A stretch of DNA of 44,338 nucleotides from Akkermansiaceae bacterium (GTDB lineage: Bacteria > Verrucomicrobiota > Verrucomicrobiia > Verrucomicrobiales > Akkermansiaceae): NCBI GenBank assembly GCA_025354565.1, contig JANXMQ010000113.1:1-44338 (forward strand). Reading direction: 5' to 3'. Each line of letters begins with the position of its first letter. The first letter of the stretch is position 1. The notes under the pieces were generated by a model. That model did no database searches and was not told where the DNA came from. It saw only the letters and a list, made by a program, of their open reading frames with translations. Shown here in pieces: positions 8,435-15,647 of this stretch. A program made the position numbers and the translations under genes.

Positions 8435-9769
8435 TCAAACTACTTTCAAATGGGGCTTGGCATGAGCTTTCTTCTCCGGTGCCAGCACGGCGCGTCGGCG
8501 CTTGCGATCAGGCACGATGCGGAAGAACTGTCCCCCCTCCTCTCGCGTGTGGGTGTTGAGGTAGTTCTTTCTCACCACGCTTTCGCTGTTGCCAGCTTGA
8601 AGCGCGGCGTCCCCGATACTCCGGTGGAGCGCAACGTGGTAGGAAATGAAGGAGTGCCGCGCTACGTCCGGTGTCATCTTGAAGTGCTTGCGCACCATCG
8701 TACAGAGATCTTTGAAACGAGCGGGCTTGATCGGTCCGGGGGCGGCAGCGAACCATGCCGCGAGGTTCTCCGGAATTTTCACCTGTCTGTCGTAGCGGGT
8801 CTTGCTGACAGCCGACGGGATCGTGACGGTCATCGTTTTCAGATTCACCAATTCCTCCTCCCTGCCGTGCAGCCGCGAGAGTTCGATGGGACGGAGTCCG
8901 AGGAAATAGAGGTAGGCGAACGAACGGACCATGACCCCGCCGCGCCAACGCATGAGAACGGAGAAGATGTGGAGAACGTCGGCTGGCAATGTGGTGTCGA
9001 TCTTGGACTTCTGCCCTTCACGAACCTGCCTAGCGCTGAACTTGCGGACAGACTCAACCGGGTTGGAAAAAGTAAAGGGTCGATTGCTTGCCACGTCCCT
9101 CGAAGCGCTCCAAGCAAAGAACCCGCTCAACGCGCCGCGATGGATTTCCCAAGAACGGCGGGTTGCCGTGCTGATGCCGTCTTTCGCGCGGAGGCCACGC
9201 AGATGGGATTCCACCTGTGCCGGGGTGACTTCATGGACGTAAGGATCATCAATGGCTTTGCAGAACACATTCAGGGACCACTTGATACTTTGGACGGTGC
9301 GATCCCGGAGTCCGTCACGCTCCTTGTCATCAATGTAATGCTTGATCGCCTCGGCAAGCCTGATCGTAAATTTCGGCGGACGGTGATGTTTCAGGAAATA
9401 GTCAACGGCATCCGCAAGCGAGTAGGTTTCTCCCAGCTTGGCCAATGCGGAAACAGCGTTGTCGTGCTGTTCCTGGGTGAGGATCGATAAAATCATCTGC
9501 TGCGCCCGGCCCTTGTTCTCCAACTCGACCCGCTTCAACGCGGCAAACCTCTCGGCATCTGCTCGCTCAAAGAACTGCTTGCGCTTCCACTTCCCATCTT
9601 CCTGCCACCCTTGCACGAGATGAGTCACCCAAACACTTCCGTTTTTTTCGCGGGTGATGGGGCGGATGGTGATGTCGGTGGCGGATGTTTTCGCCGACGT
9701 TGTTCTTGTCCGCTTTGCTGGTCTGCTCATGGCTGCATTTCGGCGCATTCTAAATGCCTTTTCAAGCAT
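8435..9769 (-). CDS. int: Tyrosine-type site-specific integrase
   Basis: A 444-residue tyrosine recombinase. An N-terminal arm and a core-binding SAM-like domain (about 120-230) precede the catalytic domain. Visible catalytic residues are Arg in YFLGLRPIELSR, Lys in SKTRYDRQV, Arg in the box DVARHSFISYH, and the Tyr nucleophile in ESVVRKNYLNTHT. Box II lacks the usual first His (Asp occupies HxxR position 1) and the His/Trp before the Tyr is Asn (AGNSES). The start may be 9769 or the Met at about 9730 (MSRPAKR). Its 5' end faces the tRNA fragment at 9828-9876, which supports its role in inserting and excising the island to its left. Confidence 0.92.
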   Translation of the reverse strand: MLEKAFRMRRNAAMSRPAKRTRTTSAKTSATDITIRPITREKNGSVWVTHLVQGWQEDGKWKRKQFFERADAERFAALKRVELENKGRAQQMILSILTQEQHDNAVSALAKLGETYSLADAVDYFLKHHRPPKFTIRLAEAIKHYIDDKERDGLRDRTVQSIKWSLNVFCKAIDDPYVHEVTPAQVESHLRGLRAKDGISTATRRSWEIHRGALSGFFAWSASRDVASNRPFTFSNPVESVRKFSARQVREGQKSKIDTTLPADVLHIFSVLMRWRGGVMVRSFAYLYFLGLRPIELSRLHGREEELVNLKTMTVTIPSAVSKTRYDRQVKIPENLAAWFAAAPGPIKPARFKDLCTMVRKHFKMTPDVARHSFISYHVALHRSIGDAALQAGNSESVVRKNYLNTHTREEGGQFFRIVPDRKRRRAVLAPEKKAHAKPHLKVV

Positions 9770-9827
9770 CTATTGCACGGTTAGTTGCACGGCATCTCGA
9801 TAGATTTATATTTCACATCAAATGATC

Positions 9828-9876
9828 ACTGATTTGTATCAGTAGGTCATCAGTTCGACTCTGATAGCCGGCTCCA
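9828..9876 (+). other. Attachment site: 3' half of a tRNA-Thr(UGU) gene
   Basis: The stretch begins inside the anticodon arm (ACTGA, loop TTTGTA, TCAGT), then has variable loop AGGTC, a perfect T arm (ATCAG-TTCGACT-CTGAT, 9849-9865), the 3' acceptor strand AGCCGGC and TCCA ending at 9876. It matches the 3' half of bacterial tRNA-Thr with anticodon TGT as I remember it. No 5' half (GCCGGCT..., D arm) lies upstream, and the anticodon loop has six bases instead of seven, so it cannot be a functional tRNA. Adjacent to an integrase gene, it is the duplicated attachment sequence left by insertion into a tRNA gene on the + strand. Confidence 0.85.
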
Positions 9877-9893
9877 TGTTATCAACGTGTTAT

Positions 9894-10235
9894 CTATTTT
9901 TGAATTCCCCCATGTGTCCGAATATCGCCCGAATGGGACGAGAGTGTTAGCACGCACGGATGAATCGCGGCGAGTGCGGATTTCATAGTTTCTTTAGTGA
10001 CTTGCTGGTCGTGGTGGGCTTGGAGATTGAGCCACACCTCGGCGGGCCAGCCGAAGTAGCGTTCGAGGCGCAAGGCGGTATCGACGGTGACAGCCCGCTT
10101 GCCCTTGACGATCTCATTGATGCGCCGGGGTGGCACGCCGATGTCTTTGGCAACGCGGTATTCCGAGAGGCCAAGCGGGGCGAGGAAATCTTCTTGGAGG
10201 ATCTCGCCGGGATGGATGGGAGCGTGTGTTTTCAT
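9894..10235 (-). CDS. HigA-type antitoxin (orphan)
   Basis: The ATG at 10235 gives a 113-residue protein beginning MKTHAPIHPGEILQEDFL, the hallmark N-terminus of HigA/VapI antitoxins. It continues into an XRE helix-turn-helix (YRVAKDIGVPPRRINEIVKGKRAVTVDTALRLERYFG) and the family motif WPAEVWLNLQAHHD. The C-terminal 30 residues (HPCVLTLSSHSGDIRTHGG) look unrelated to the family and may come from readthrough of a changed end. The toxin gene that should precede it is reduced to its last codons (10246-10329), so this antitoxin is probably unpartnered. It lies just outside the att site. Confidence 0.85.
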   Translation of the reverse strand: MKTHAPIHPGEILQEDFLAPLGLSEYRVAKDIGVPPRRINEIVKGKRAVTVDTALRLERYFGWPAEVWLNLQAHHDQQVTKETMKSALAAIHPCVLTLSSHSGDIRTHGGIQK

Positions 10236-10245
10236 GGGAATGATT

Positions 10246-10329
10246 TCAGGGGTAATCGACGATTTCAACTTCGTGCGGTCCATCCGCCTTCCAGCGGAAA
10301 CTACTGCCAAACAGCAAATTCTCGCGATT
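10246..10329 (-). pseudogene. Remnant of a HigB toxin gene (C-terminal codons only)
   Basis: Ten bases upstream of the HigA start, a frame ends in FRWKADGPHEVEIVDYP and a stop. This matches the C-terminal strand of HigB toxins (typical end ...FRW.dG.a..VeivDYH). Upstream of it the frame no longer resembles HigB, and the space is shared with the start of the divergent GH28 gene. The toxin therefore seems to have been deleted except for its tail. An alternative is an unrecognised divergent HigB, which I consider less likely. Confidence 0.65.
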
Positions 10330-10362
10330 CGGCCTTGTTACCATCCGTTGTGACTGATCTAT

Positions 10363-11730
10363 TTGGCAATGAATTTCCCACGGTCGATTGCGGCAGCCAT
10401 GATGACGAGCTTGGTGTGCGGCTTCGATGTCCACGCCGGGGAATTGGAGCTGAAACGTTATCCAGTCACGGATTTCGGCGCGGTCGCCGACGGCAAGACC
10501 CTCAACACTGCCGCCATTCAAAAGGCCATCGACGCCGCAGCAGAGCAAGGAGGCGTGGTCAGCATTCCTGCTGGGATATTTCTGAGTGGGGCAATCTTTC
10601 TCAAGCGCGGGGTGGAGCTGAATCTTGAAAAAGGGGCTGTTTTGTTAGGATCGAACCGGATTGAGGACTATCCGAAATTGATGACCCGCATCGAAGGGCA
10701 TTTCGAACCATGGCCGATGGCGCTGGTCAATGCGCAGCAACTCGACAAGGTCCGCATCCATGGTGAAGGCAAGCTCGATGGAAACGGCATAATGTATTGG
10801 GCCCGGTTCTGGCAGAGAAGAAAGGAGAATCCGAAGTGTACCAATCTGGAGATCGAGCGTCCACGCCTGATGTTCATTGATCGTTGCAATGATGTCCGGA
10901 TCGAGGGTGTTTCACTGAGCTATTCGGGGTTCTGGAATCTTCACTTGTATCGGTGCGACGGTGTGATCATCAATGGTCTTTCCATCACCTCGCCGACCCG
11001 GCCGACTCAACATCGCAATTATATGACCGAGGCCATTCTCAAGGGCATGAAAGAGGATGTAAAGTCCGGGAAAATTCCCATTAAGGATAACATACTTGGC
11101 CCCAGTACCGATGGCATCGACATTGACAGTTCGAGAAATGTCACAGTCCGCAATTGTTACATCTCGGTGAATGACGATGATATCGCCCTCAAAGGCAGCA
11201 AGGGTCCTTTGGCGGACAAGGATGCGGACAGTCCCGCTGTGGAGAATATTCTAATTGAAAACTGTGAATTTGGTGATGGCAACGGCATGGTGACGTGCGG
11301 GAGCGAGGCGACCCTGGTCCGCAATGTCACGGTGAGAAAATGCCGGATTTCAGGCGATGCCACCGTTCTTACGCTCAAACTCCGTCCGGATACGCCGCAG
11401 CACTATGAGAATATCATCATCGAGGATGTCACCCTCTCCGGCAACGGCCGTGTTTTAAATGTAGCTCCGTGGACACAATTTTTTGATTTGAAGGGGCACG
11501 AACCACCTTCCCGACAGATCAATGATGTCACGCTGCGCAACATTCGCGGTTCATTCGGCAGCCTCGGGACCCTGCGCGGCAATCCCACAGATACCTTGCG
11601 AAACATCACATTGGAAAACGTGGATCTTCAATTGTTGGAGCAAGGTTTCACTCCGGGAAAAGTTAATCACCTTGTAATGAAAAACGTGCGAATCAATGGC
11701 GTGGAAGCAAACGCGGCATCGGGGCAATGA
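10363..11730 (+). CDS. Exported GH28 polygalacturonase-like protein
   Basis: A 455-residue protein with a signal peptide (MAMNFPRSIAAAMMTSLVCGFDVHA; the ATG at 10369 is an alternative start) and the pectin-lyase right-handed beta-helix. The N-terminal YPVTDFGAVADGKTLNTAAIQKAID motif is standard for GH28. Of the catalytic motifs, STDGIDID (about 247) and NDDDIALKG (about 270) keep the Asp residues. The GHG motif reads GNG in FGDGNGMVTCGSE (about 304) and the RxK motif reads TLK in VLTLKLRPDT (about 336). It should hydrolyse galacturonic acid linkages in pectin outside the cytoplasm, but the changed His and Arg leave activity or specificity open. It heads a pectin cluster with the next two genes. 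G+C appears lower than in the flanking genes. Confidence 0.9.
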   Translation: MAMNFPRSIAAAMMTSLVCGFDVHAGELELKRYPVTDFGAVADGKTLNTAAIQKAIDAAAEQGGVVSIPAGIFLSGAIFLKRGVELNLEKGAVLLGSNRIEDYPKLMTRIEGHFEPWPMALVNAQQLDKVRIHGEGKLDGNGIMYWARFWQRRKENPKCTNLEIERPRLMFIDRCNDVRIEGVSLSYSGFWNLHLYRCDGVIINGLSITSPTRPTQHRNYMTEAILKGMKEDVKSGKIPIKDNILGPSTDGIDIDSSRNVTVRNCYISVNDDDIALKGSKGPLADKDADSPAVENILIENCEFGDGNGMVTCGSEATLVRNVTVRKCRISGDATVLTLKLRPDTPQHYENIIIEDVTLSGNGRVLNVAPWTQFFDLKGHEPPSRQINDVTLRNIRGSFGSLGTLRGNPTDTLRNITLENVDLQLLEQGFTPGKVNHLVMKNVRINGVEANAASGQ

Positions 11731-11801
11731 AGTTTTTTATAGAGTTCAAAATTAGTTTCACTCCCATCCACCACTCCATATAAACCCAAACATTACCCCC
11801 C

Positions 11802-13115
11802 ATGGCACCACGACACACATTAATTTTAAGATTGTTGCAGCAACGCAATTTACTCATAATTAATCTACTGCTTCTCTTGTGTGTAGGAACGGAAGCTGCT
11901 GAGTTTAAGTTTGATTTCGGATCAGACAAGGCGCAGTCGGGTTTCGCGCAAGTCACAGCGCAGACGAAGTATGATGAGAAGCAGGGTTTTGGATTTCTTG
12001 AAAACAAAGCCGCAAGCCCAAACTCGCCACGGGTGTTTGCGTTGGATGTTGCGGAAGGCAATTACGACGTGACGATGCGTTTCGGTGATCCGACAAGTGC
12101 TAGTTCCACGACTATCAAGGCAGAGTCACGCCGTTTGATGCTGGAGAAAGTGGAGACTGCGCCGGGCATAGATGAGGTGCGTACATTCACCGTGAATGTG
12201 CGTAAGCCGGCGATCAGCACCGGTGGCGTGACGTTGCTGAATAATCGTGAGAAAGGTCCGCCGCCCAGCCCTGACTGGGATGAACATCTCACCTTCGAGA
12301 TCAATGGCAAAGCACCAGGAGTTTTGTCGATCGAGATTAAGCCCGCCAAAGCGGCGATCACCGTCTTTGTGGCGGGAGACTCGACGGTCACTGACCAGGC
12401 CAAGGAACCTTATGCTGCTTGGGGACAGATGTTGCCGCGCTTTTTCCAGCAAGGCGTGGCAGTTTCGAATCAAGCAGAGTCCGGTCTGGCGCTCCACTCG
12501 TTCAAATACCAGAAGCGGCTCGATAAAGTTCTAAGCATGATGACCAAGGGCGACTACCTCTTCATCCAGTTCGGACATAATGATCAAAAGGATAAATCAT
12601 CCGGCGCAGGTCCGTTCACGACTTATAAGAAGAACCTCAAGCAGTTCGTCGAAGCCGCCCGCAGCAAGGATGGCGTCCCGGTGCTGGTGACTCCGATGGA
12701 GCGCCGACGTTGGGAGGGCAACAGGTTCCAGCCGACGCTGGCCGATTATGCCGAGGCCGTGCGGCAAGTGGGCGCGGAGGAGAAAGTGCCGGTGATTGAT
12801 CTCAACGCGATGAGTATAAATTTCTACACGGCACTCGGGCCGGATCTGTCTGCTAGGGCATTCGTTCATTACGCGGCGAATACATTTCCCGGCCAGGACA
12901 AGCCATTGAAAGATGACACCCATCACAACGCCTATGGCGGCTATGAACTGGCAAGGTGCGTCGTCGAAGGCATCAAAAACAAAGTGCCTGAGCTGGCAAG
13001 ACATCTGGTCAAAGACGTCGGCGCTTTCGATCCCGCCAAGCCTGATTCGTTGGAAATGGTGGACATTCCCGCGAGTCCCGTGACGGGGCCGACGGAGAAG
13101 CCCGCAGGAAGTTAA
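11802..13115 (+). CDS. Rhamnogalacturonan acetylesterase, CE12 (SGNH hydrolase)
   Basis: A 437-residue exported esterase that removes acetyl groups from rhamnogalacturonan. The signal peptide has a long Leu/Ile core (LLIINLLLLLCVGTEA). A galactose-binding-like N-terminal domain follows (FKFDFGSDKAQSGF...). The SGNH catalytic domain starts at about residue 188 with block I VFVAGDSTVTDQ (Ser nucleophile), then block III FIQFGHNDQKD and the C-terminal DDTHHNAYGGY with the Asp-x-x-His pair. This N-terminal domain plus SGNH layout is that of YesT-like enzymes. It lies 71 bp after the polygalacturonase and 103 bp before the methylesterase; no terminator is obvious between them. Confidence 0.93.
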   Translation: MAPRHTLILRLLQQRNLLIINLLLLLCVGTEAAEFKFDFGSDKAQSGFAQVTAQTKYDEKQGFGFLENKAASPNSPRVFALDVAEGNYDVTMRFGDPTSASSTTIKAESRRLMLEKVETAPGIDEVRTFTVNVRKPAISTGGVTLLNNREKGPPPSPDWDEHLTFEINGKAPGVLSIEIKPAKAAITVFVAGDSTVTDQAKEPYAAWGQMLPRFFQQGVAVSNQAESGLALHSFKYQKRLDKVLSMMTKGDYLFIQFGHNDQKDKSSGAGPFTTYKKNLKQFVEAARSKDGVPVLVTPMERRRWEGNRFQPTLADYAEAVRQVGAEEKVPVIDLNAMSINFYTALGPDLSARAFVHYAANTFPGQDKPLKDDTHHNAYGGYELARCVVEGIKNKVPELARHLVKDVGAFDPAKPDSLEMVDIPASPVTGPTEKPAGS

Positions 13116-13218
13116 GTATAGGCGAAAATGAAATGATCGACTGCCACTTAATGGACGCCACCAACCTCACCACAGCAGCGTTCGATAAACTCACAGCCAT
13201 TCTACCCCCAGCTTTTCC

Positions 13219-14364
13219 ATGCACTCAGTTCCGGTATCCATTTTCTCAAAACTTGTCCTATCAGCCGCCCTCTTACATGGGTTAACGCTTGCGGGATTTG
13301 CTCGACCTATCCAAATCGTCCTCGTCGGTGACTCGACGAACTATGTCGAAGAGTTGCGCAAGGCCGAGCCGGAGCTTTCACCAGGCTTGCGGGACAAACC
13401 CGCGAAGCCCAATCCGGTGGCCAAAGAAACGCACTTTGACGCGGTCGTATCCGCTGATGGAACGGGGACCTGCACCACCGTCCAGGCCGCGATCGCGGCC
13501 GCACCGGACGAATCGACGAAACTCTTCACCGTAATGCTCAAGCCGGGAAAATATGAAGGTCAAATCATCATTCCAAAATCCAAGCGCAACCTGCGTTTCG
13601 TGGGCGATGAGATGGGAAAAACCGTGCTCACGTATGGCCTGAATGTGAATGAATCCAATGCTGCGACAGACATGCGATTTAAGGGCACCGGGGTGATCGT
13701 GCTGGGAGATGATTTTGGAGCGGAAAATATCACTTTTGAAAACACTTCAGGTGACCATGGCCAAGCGCTGGCGTTGAGGGTTGACGGGGACCGCGCGGTC
13801 TTCAACAACTGTCGGCTGCTCGGTTGGCAGGATACGCTAATGGTCAACCATGGACGTCAGTACTTTAGCAACTGCTACATCGAAGGTCGTGTGGACTTCA
13901 TCTATGGTTCAGCCACGACGGTGTTTGATAAATGTGAAATTCACAGCAAGAACGGAGGATATATCACGGCGGCTAGCACCCCACAGGAAAGTCCATTTGG
14001 GTTTGTGTTCTTAAATTGCCGACTTACCGGTGATCCCCGGCCATGGGTGAATCCTTCGGACACGATCACAACCATACCGACTAAGAAGCCAATGGCAGAT
14101 CTGGGTCGTCCCTGGCGTCCTAACGCCAGCGTCTCCTACATTCATTGTGAAATGGGCGACCACATCAAGCCCGAAGGTTGGGACAACTGGCGCAATCCAA
14201 CCAATGAAGTCACGGCACGCTTCACTGAATTCGGCAATACCGGTCCGGGCGCAAATCCGGATAAACGGAGCAAATGGACAAGACAATTGAACAAAGAAGA
14301 GGCTGATAAGGCGACTGTCGAAAACGTGCTAAGCGGAGGAGACCCATGGAATCCATGCAAGTAA
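13219..14364 (+). CDS. Pectin methylesterase, CE8
   Basis: A 381-residue exported pectinesterase of the right-handed beta-helix type that demethylates homogalacturonan. After a signal peptide (ending near GFARP) the CE8 domain runs from about residue 70. It has GKYEGQ, GQALALRVDGD (about 183), GWQDTL (about 201, general acid Asp), VDFIYGSATTVFDKC (about 225, nucleophile Asp) and LGRPWRPNAS (about 295, catalytic Arg). Between the signal peptide and the CE8 domain sits IQIVLVGDSTNYVEEL, which resembles block I of an SGNH esterase with nothing of the remaining SGNH domain. It looks like a scar of a CE12-CE8 fusion. The neighbouring gene is a CE12 enzyme. Confidence 0.94.
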   Translation: MHSVPVSIFSKLVLSAALLHGLTLAGFARPIQIVLVGDSTNYVEELRKAEPELSPGLRDKPAKPNPVAKETHFDAVVSADGTGTCTTVQAAIAAAPDESTKLFTVMLKPGKYEGQIIIPKSKRNLRFVGDEMGKTVLTYGLNVNESNAATDMRFKGTGVIVLGDDFGAENITFENTSGDHGQALALRVDGDRAVFNNCRLLGWQDTLMVNHGRQYFSNCYIEGRVDFIYGSATTVFDKCEIHSKNGGYITAASTPQESPFGFVFLNCRLTGDPRPWVNPSDTITTIPTKKPMADLGRPWRPNASVSYIHCEMGDHIKPEGWDNWRNPTNEVTARFTEFGNTGPGANPDKRSKWTRQLNKEEADKATVENVLSGGDPWNPCK

Positions 14365-14402
14365 GGCGGAAATTTTGATTCCGAAACCCAATTTGGCATG
14401 GT

Positions 14403-15158
14403 ATGCCTGCTGACGTGCAATCCATTTTCTGGCAAGTCCCTGTTGCGATGATGATCTTCATCTGTGTCCAATGCCACCCAATGGGGCCGGCGTATTGCCC
14501 GCCTGAAGCTTACCGACCGGCTCCTCCGCGCCACGCCGCCGCGCATCCATCGCAGCCCGCACATGGCAAGGGCGGGACGCCGGTGAGCGCGCTGATGCGG
14601 CAAGTGAACCTGAAGGTCGATATGGTGGCGAAAGGCAAATATGGCCGCCGGGTGGTGCGCCCGATGACGCCGCTCTACATCACGATCCACAGCACTGAGA
14701 ACTACACGGCCAATGCGGAAAAGCACTCGCAGGCCTTGAAGAACGGAGCCTTGCGCTCCGGAATGCGGCCCGGCGGCAACCGGATTGGTTTCCTGATCTG
14801 GCATTTCACTGTGGATGATCACATGGCCATCCAGCACATGCCAACGACGGAGCAAGGCGAGCACGCGGACTTCGACGGGCCGGGGAACCGCTTGTCGATC
14901 GGCATAGAAATGTGTGAGAACCGATGGGGGAATCTGGGTGCGACCATCGAGCGGACCGCCAAGCTTACGGCGGTGCTGATGAAGAAAAACCACATTCCTC
15001 TGCGCAATGTTGTGCCGCACTACCATTGGCCGCGTCACGGGAAGCACCCACCGAACAAAAATTGTCCGCATTTCCTGATGGATAACGGCGTACCCGGTGC
15101 AAAGTGGCGCGGCTTTCTGAGCAAGGTGAACGCGTATTATCAGCGGCTCGATGAATGA
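14403..15158 (+). CDS. N-acetylmuramoyl-L-alanine amidase-like protein
   Basis: A 251-residue protein with an amidase_2/PGRP-type domain, which cleaves the lactyl-peptide bond of peptidoglycan using zinc. Candidate zinc ligands and active residues are His in LYITIHSTEN (about residue 95), His in IGFLIWHFTVDD (about 135), and the C-terminal VPHYHWPRHGKHPPNKNCPHFL (about 208-228). The N-terminus (MMIFICVQCHP) looks like a short export signal; the Cys context is not a good lipobox. A start at the Met near 14448 is possible. The stop overlaps the start of the next gene by 8 bp, suggesting co-transcription. Confidence 0.85.
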   Translation: MPADVQSIFWQVPVAMMIFICVQCHPMGPAYCPPEAYRPAPPRHAAAHPSQPAHGKGGTPVSALMRQVNLKVDMVAKGKYGRRVVRPMTPLYITIHSTENYTANAEKHSQALKNGALRSGMRPGGNRIGFLIWHFTVDDHMAIQHMPTTEQGEHADFDGPGNRLSIGIEMCENRWGNLGATIERTAKLTAVLMKKNHIPLRNVVPHYHWPRHGKHPPNKNCPHFLMDNGVPGAKWRGFLSKVNAYYQRLDE

Positions 15159-15555
15159 TTTACCCGAAAATCACGGTCGCCCCGGCAACAGCGGGACCGT
15201 GCTAGAGCCGGGGATTCACTATGTCTGCCAGCGCTGCACGGCGTGTTGCAAGTGGCCGGGGGATGTGCGCTTGGAGGCGGAGGAAATACCGATGATCGCC
15301 AGCTTCCTGGGCATGGCGGAGGCCGATTTTCTGGACCATTTCACCCGGCTGCGGACCAACCGGCAGGGCTTGTCACTGATCGAAAAAGCCAACCACGAGT
15401 GCATCATGTTGGACGGCAAGGACTGCCGGATTCACCCGGTAAAGCCCGCCCAGTGCGGGGGGTTTCCGAACCAATGGAATTTCCCCGGCTGGCGGCAGGT
15501 GTGCGAAGCGGTGCCGGTGGCAATCACGCCAAGTCAAAAACTTAAAAGAAGTTGA
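15151..15555 (+). CDS. YkgJ-family CxxCxxCC metal-binding protein
   Basis: A 134-residue protein with the YkgJ signature YVCQRCTACCKWPGDVRL at the N-terminus and further Cys at HECIMLDGKDCRIHPVKPAQCGGFP, a pattern thought to bind zinc or an iron-sulfur cluster. The biological role of the family is unknown. The start ATG lies inside the end of the amidase gene, so the two are translationally linked. A FPNQWNFPGWRQVC motif near the C-terminus is also common in the family. Confidence 0.9.
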   Translation: MNDLPENHGRPGNSGTVLEPGIHYVCQRCTACCKWPGDVRLEAEEIPMIASFLGMAEADFLDHFTRLRTNRQGLSLIEKANHECIMLDGKDCRIHPVKPAQCGGFPNQWNFPGWRQVCEAVPVAITPSQKLKRS

Positions 15556-15595
15556 AGAATCTGCCGCCTTCCTCCGTTTCTAGTGAAAATAGGTC

Positions 15596-15621
15596 TTGAG
15601 CGGAGAGAAAATGCCGCTCAA
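15596..15621 (+). promoter_or_regulatory. Leader hairpin upstream of the mprF-like gene
   Basis: TTGAGCGG (15596-15603) and CCGCTCAA (15614-15621) form a perfect 8-bp inverted repeat with a 10-nt loop, ending 26 bp before the ATG at 15648. No T-run follows, so it is not a classical terminator of the upstream gene. It could be a protein-binding operator or an RNA structure near the translation start. Confidence 0.45.
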
Positions 15622-15647
15622 ACCTGCTTGCGGCCTTCCGCTGATGC

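Larger units (their letters stand above)
1..9876. mobile_element. Right part of an integrated defence island (BREX, TA, integrase)
   Basis: The integrase next to a tRNA 3' fragment defines the right edge at about 9876. BREX genes, a toxin-antitoxin pair and a small unknown ORF lie inside. The pentamer GTTAG/CTAAC, frequent in the chromosomal part, occurs only about three times in the first 7.2 kb, which agrees with foreign origin. The left edge, with an intact tRNA-Thr on the + strand, is expected outside the window. That BREX and integrase belong to one element is inference. Confidence 0.6.

Noticed and set aside
8090..9490. Long + strand ORF (466 codons) opposite the integrase
   Set aside because: It is the antisense shadow of the integrase and toxin genes, which have clear family motifs on the minus strand.
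9828..9876. A functional tRNA gene
   Set aside because: No 5' acceptor strand or D arm lies upstream and the anticodon loop has six bases, so only the 3' half is present.
10246..10548. A full 100-residue protein upstream of higA on the minus strand
   Set aside because: Only its last ~20 residues resemble HigB; the rest is antisense to the signal peptide and first beta-helix coils of the GH28 gene.
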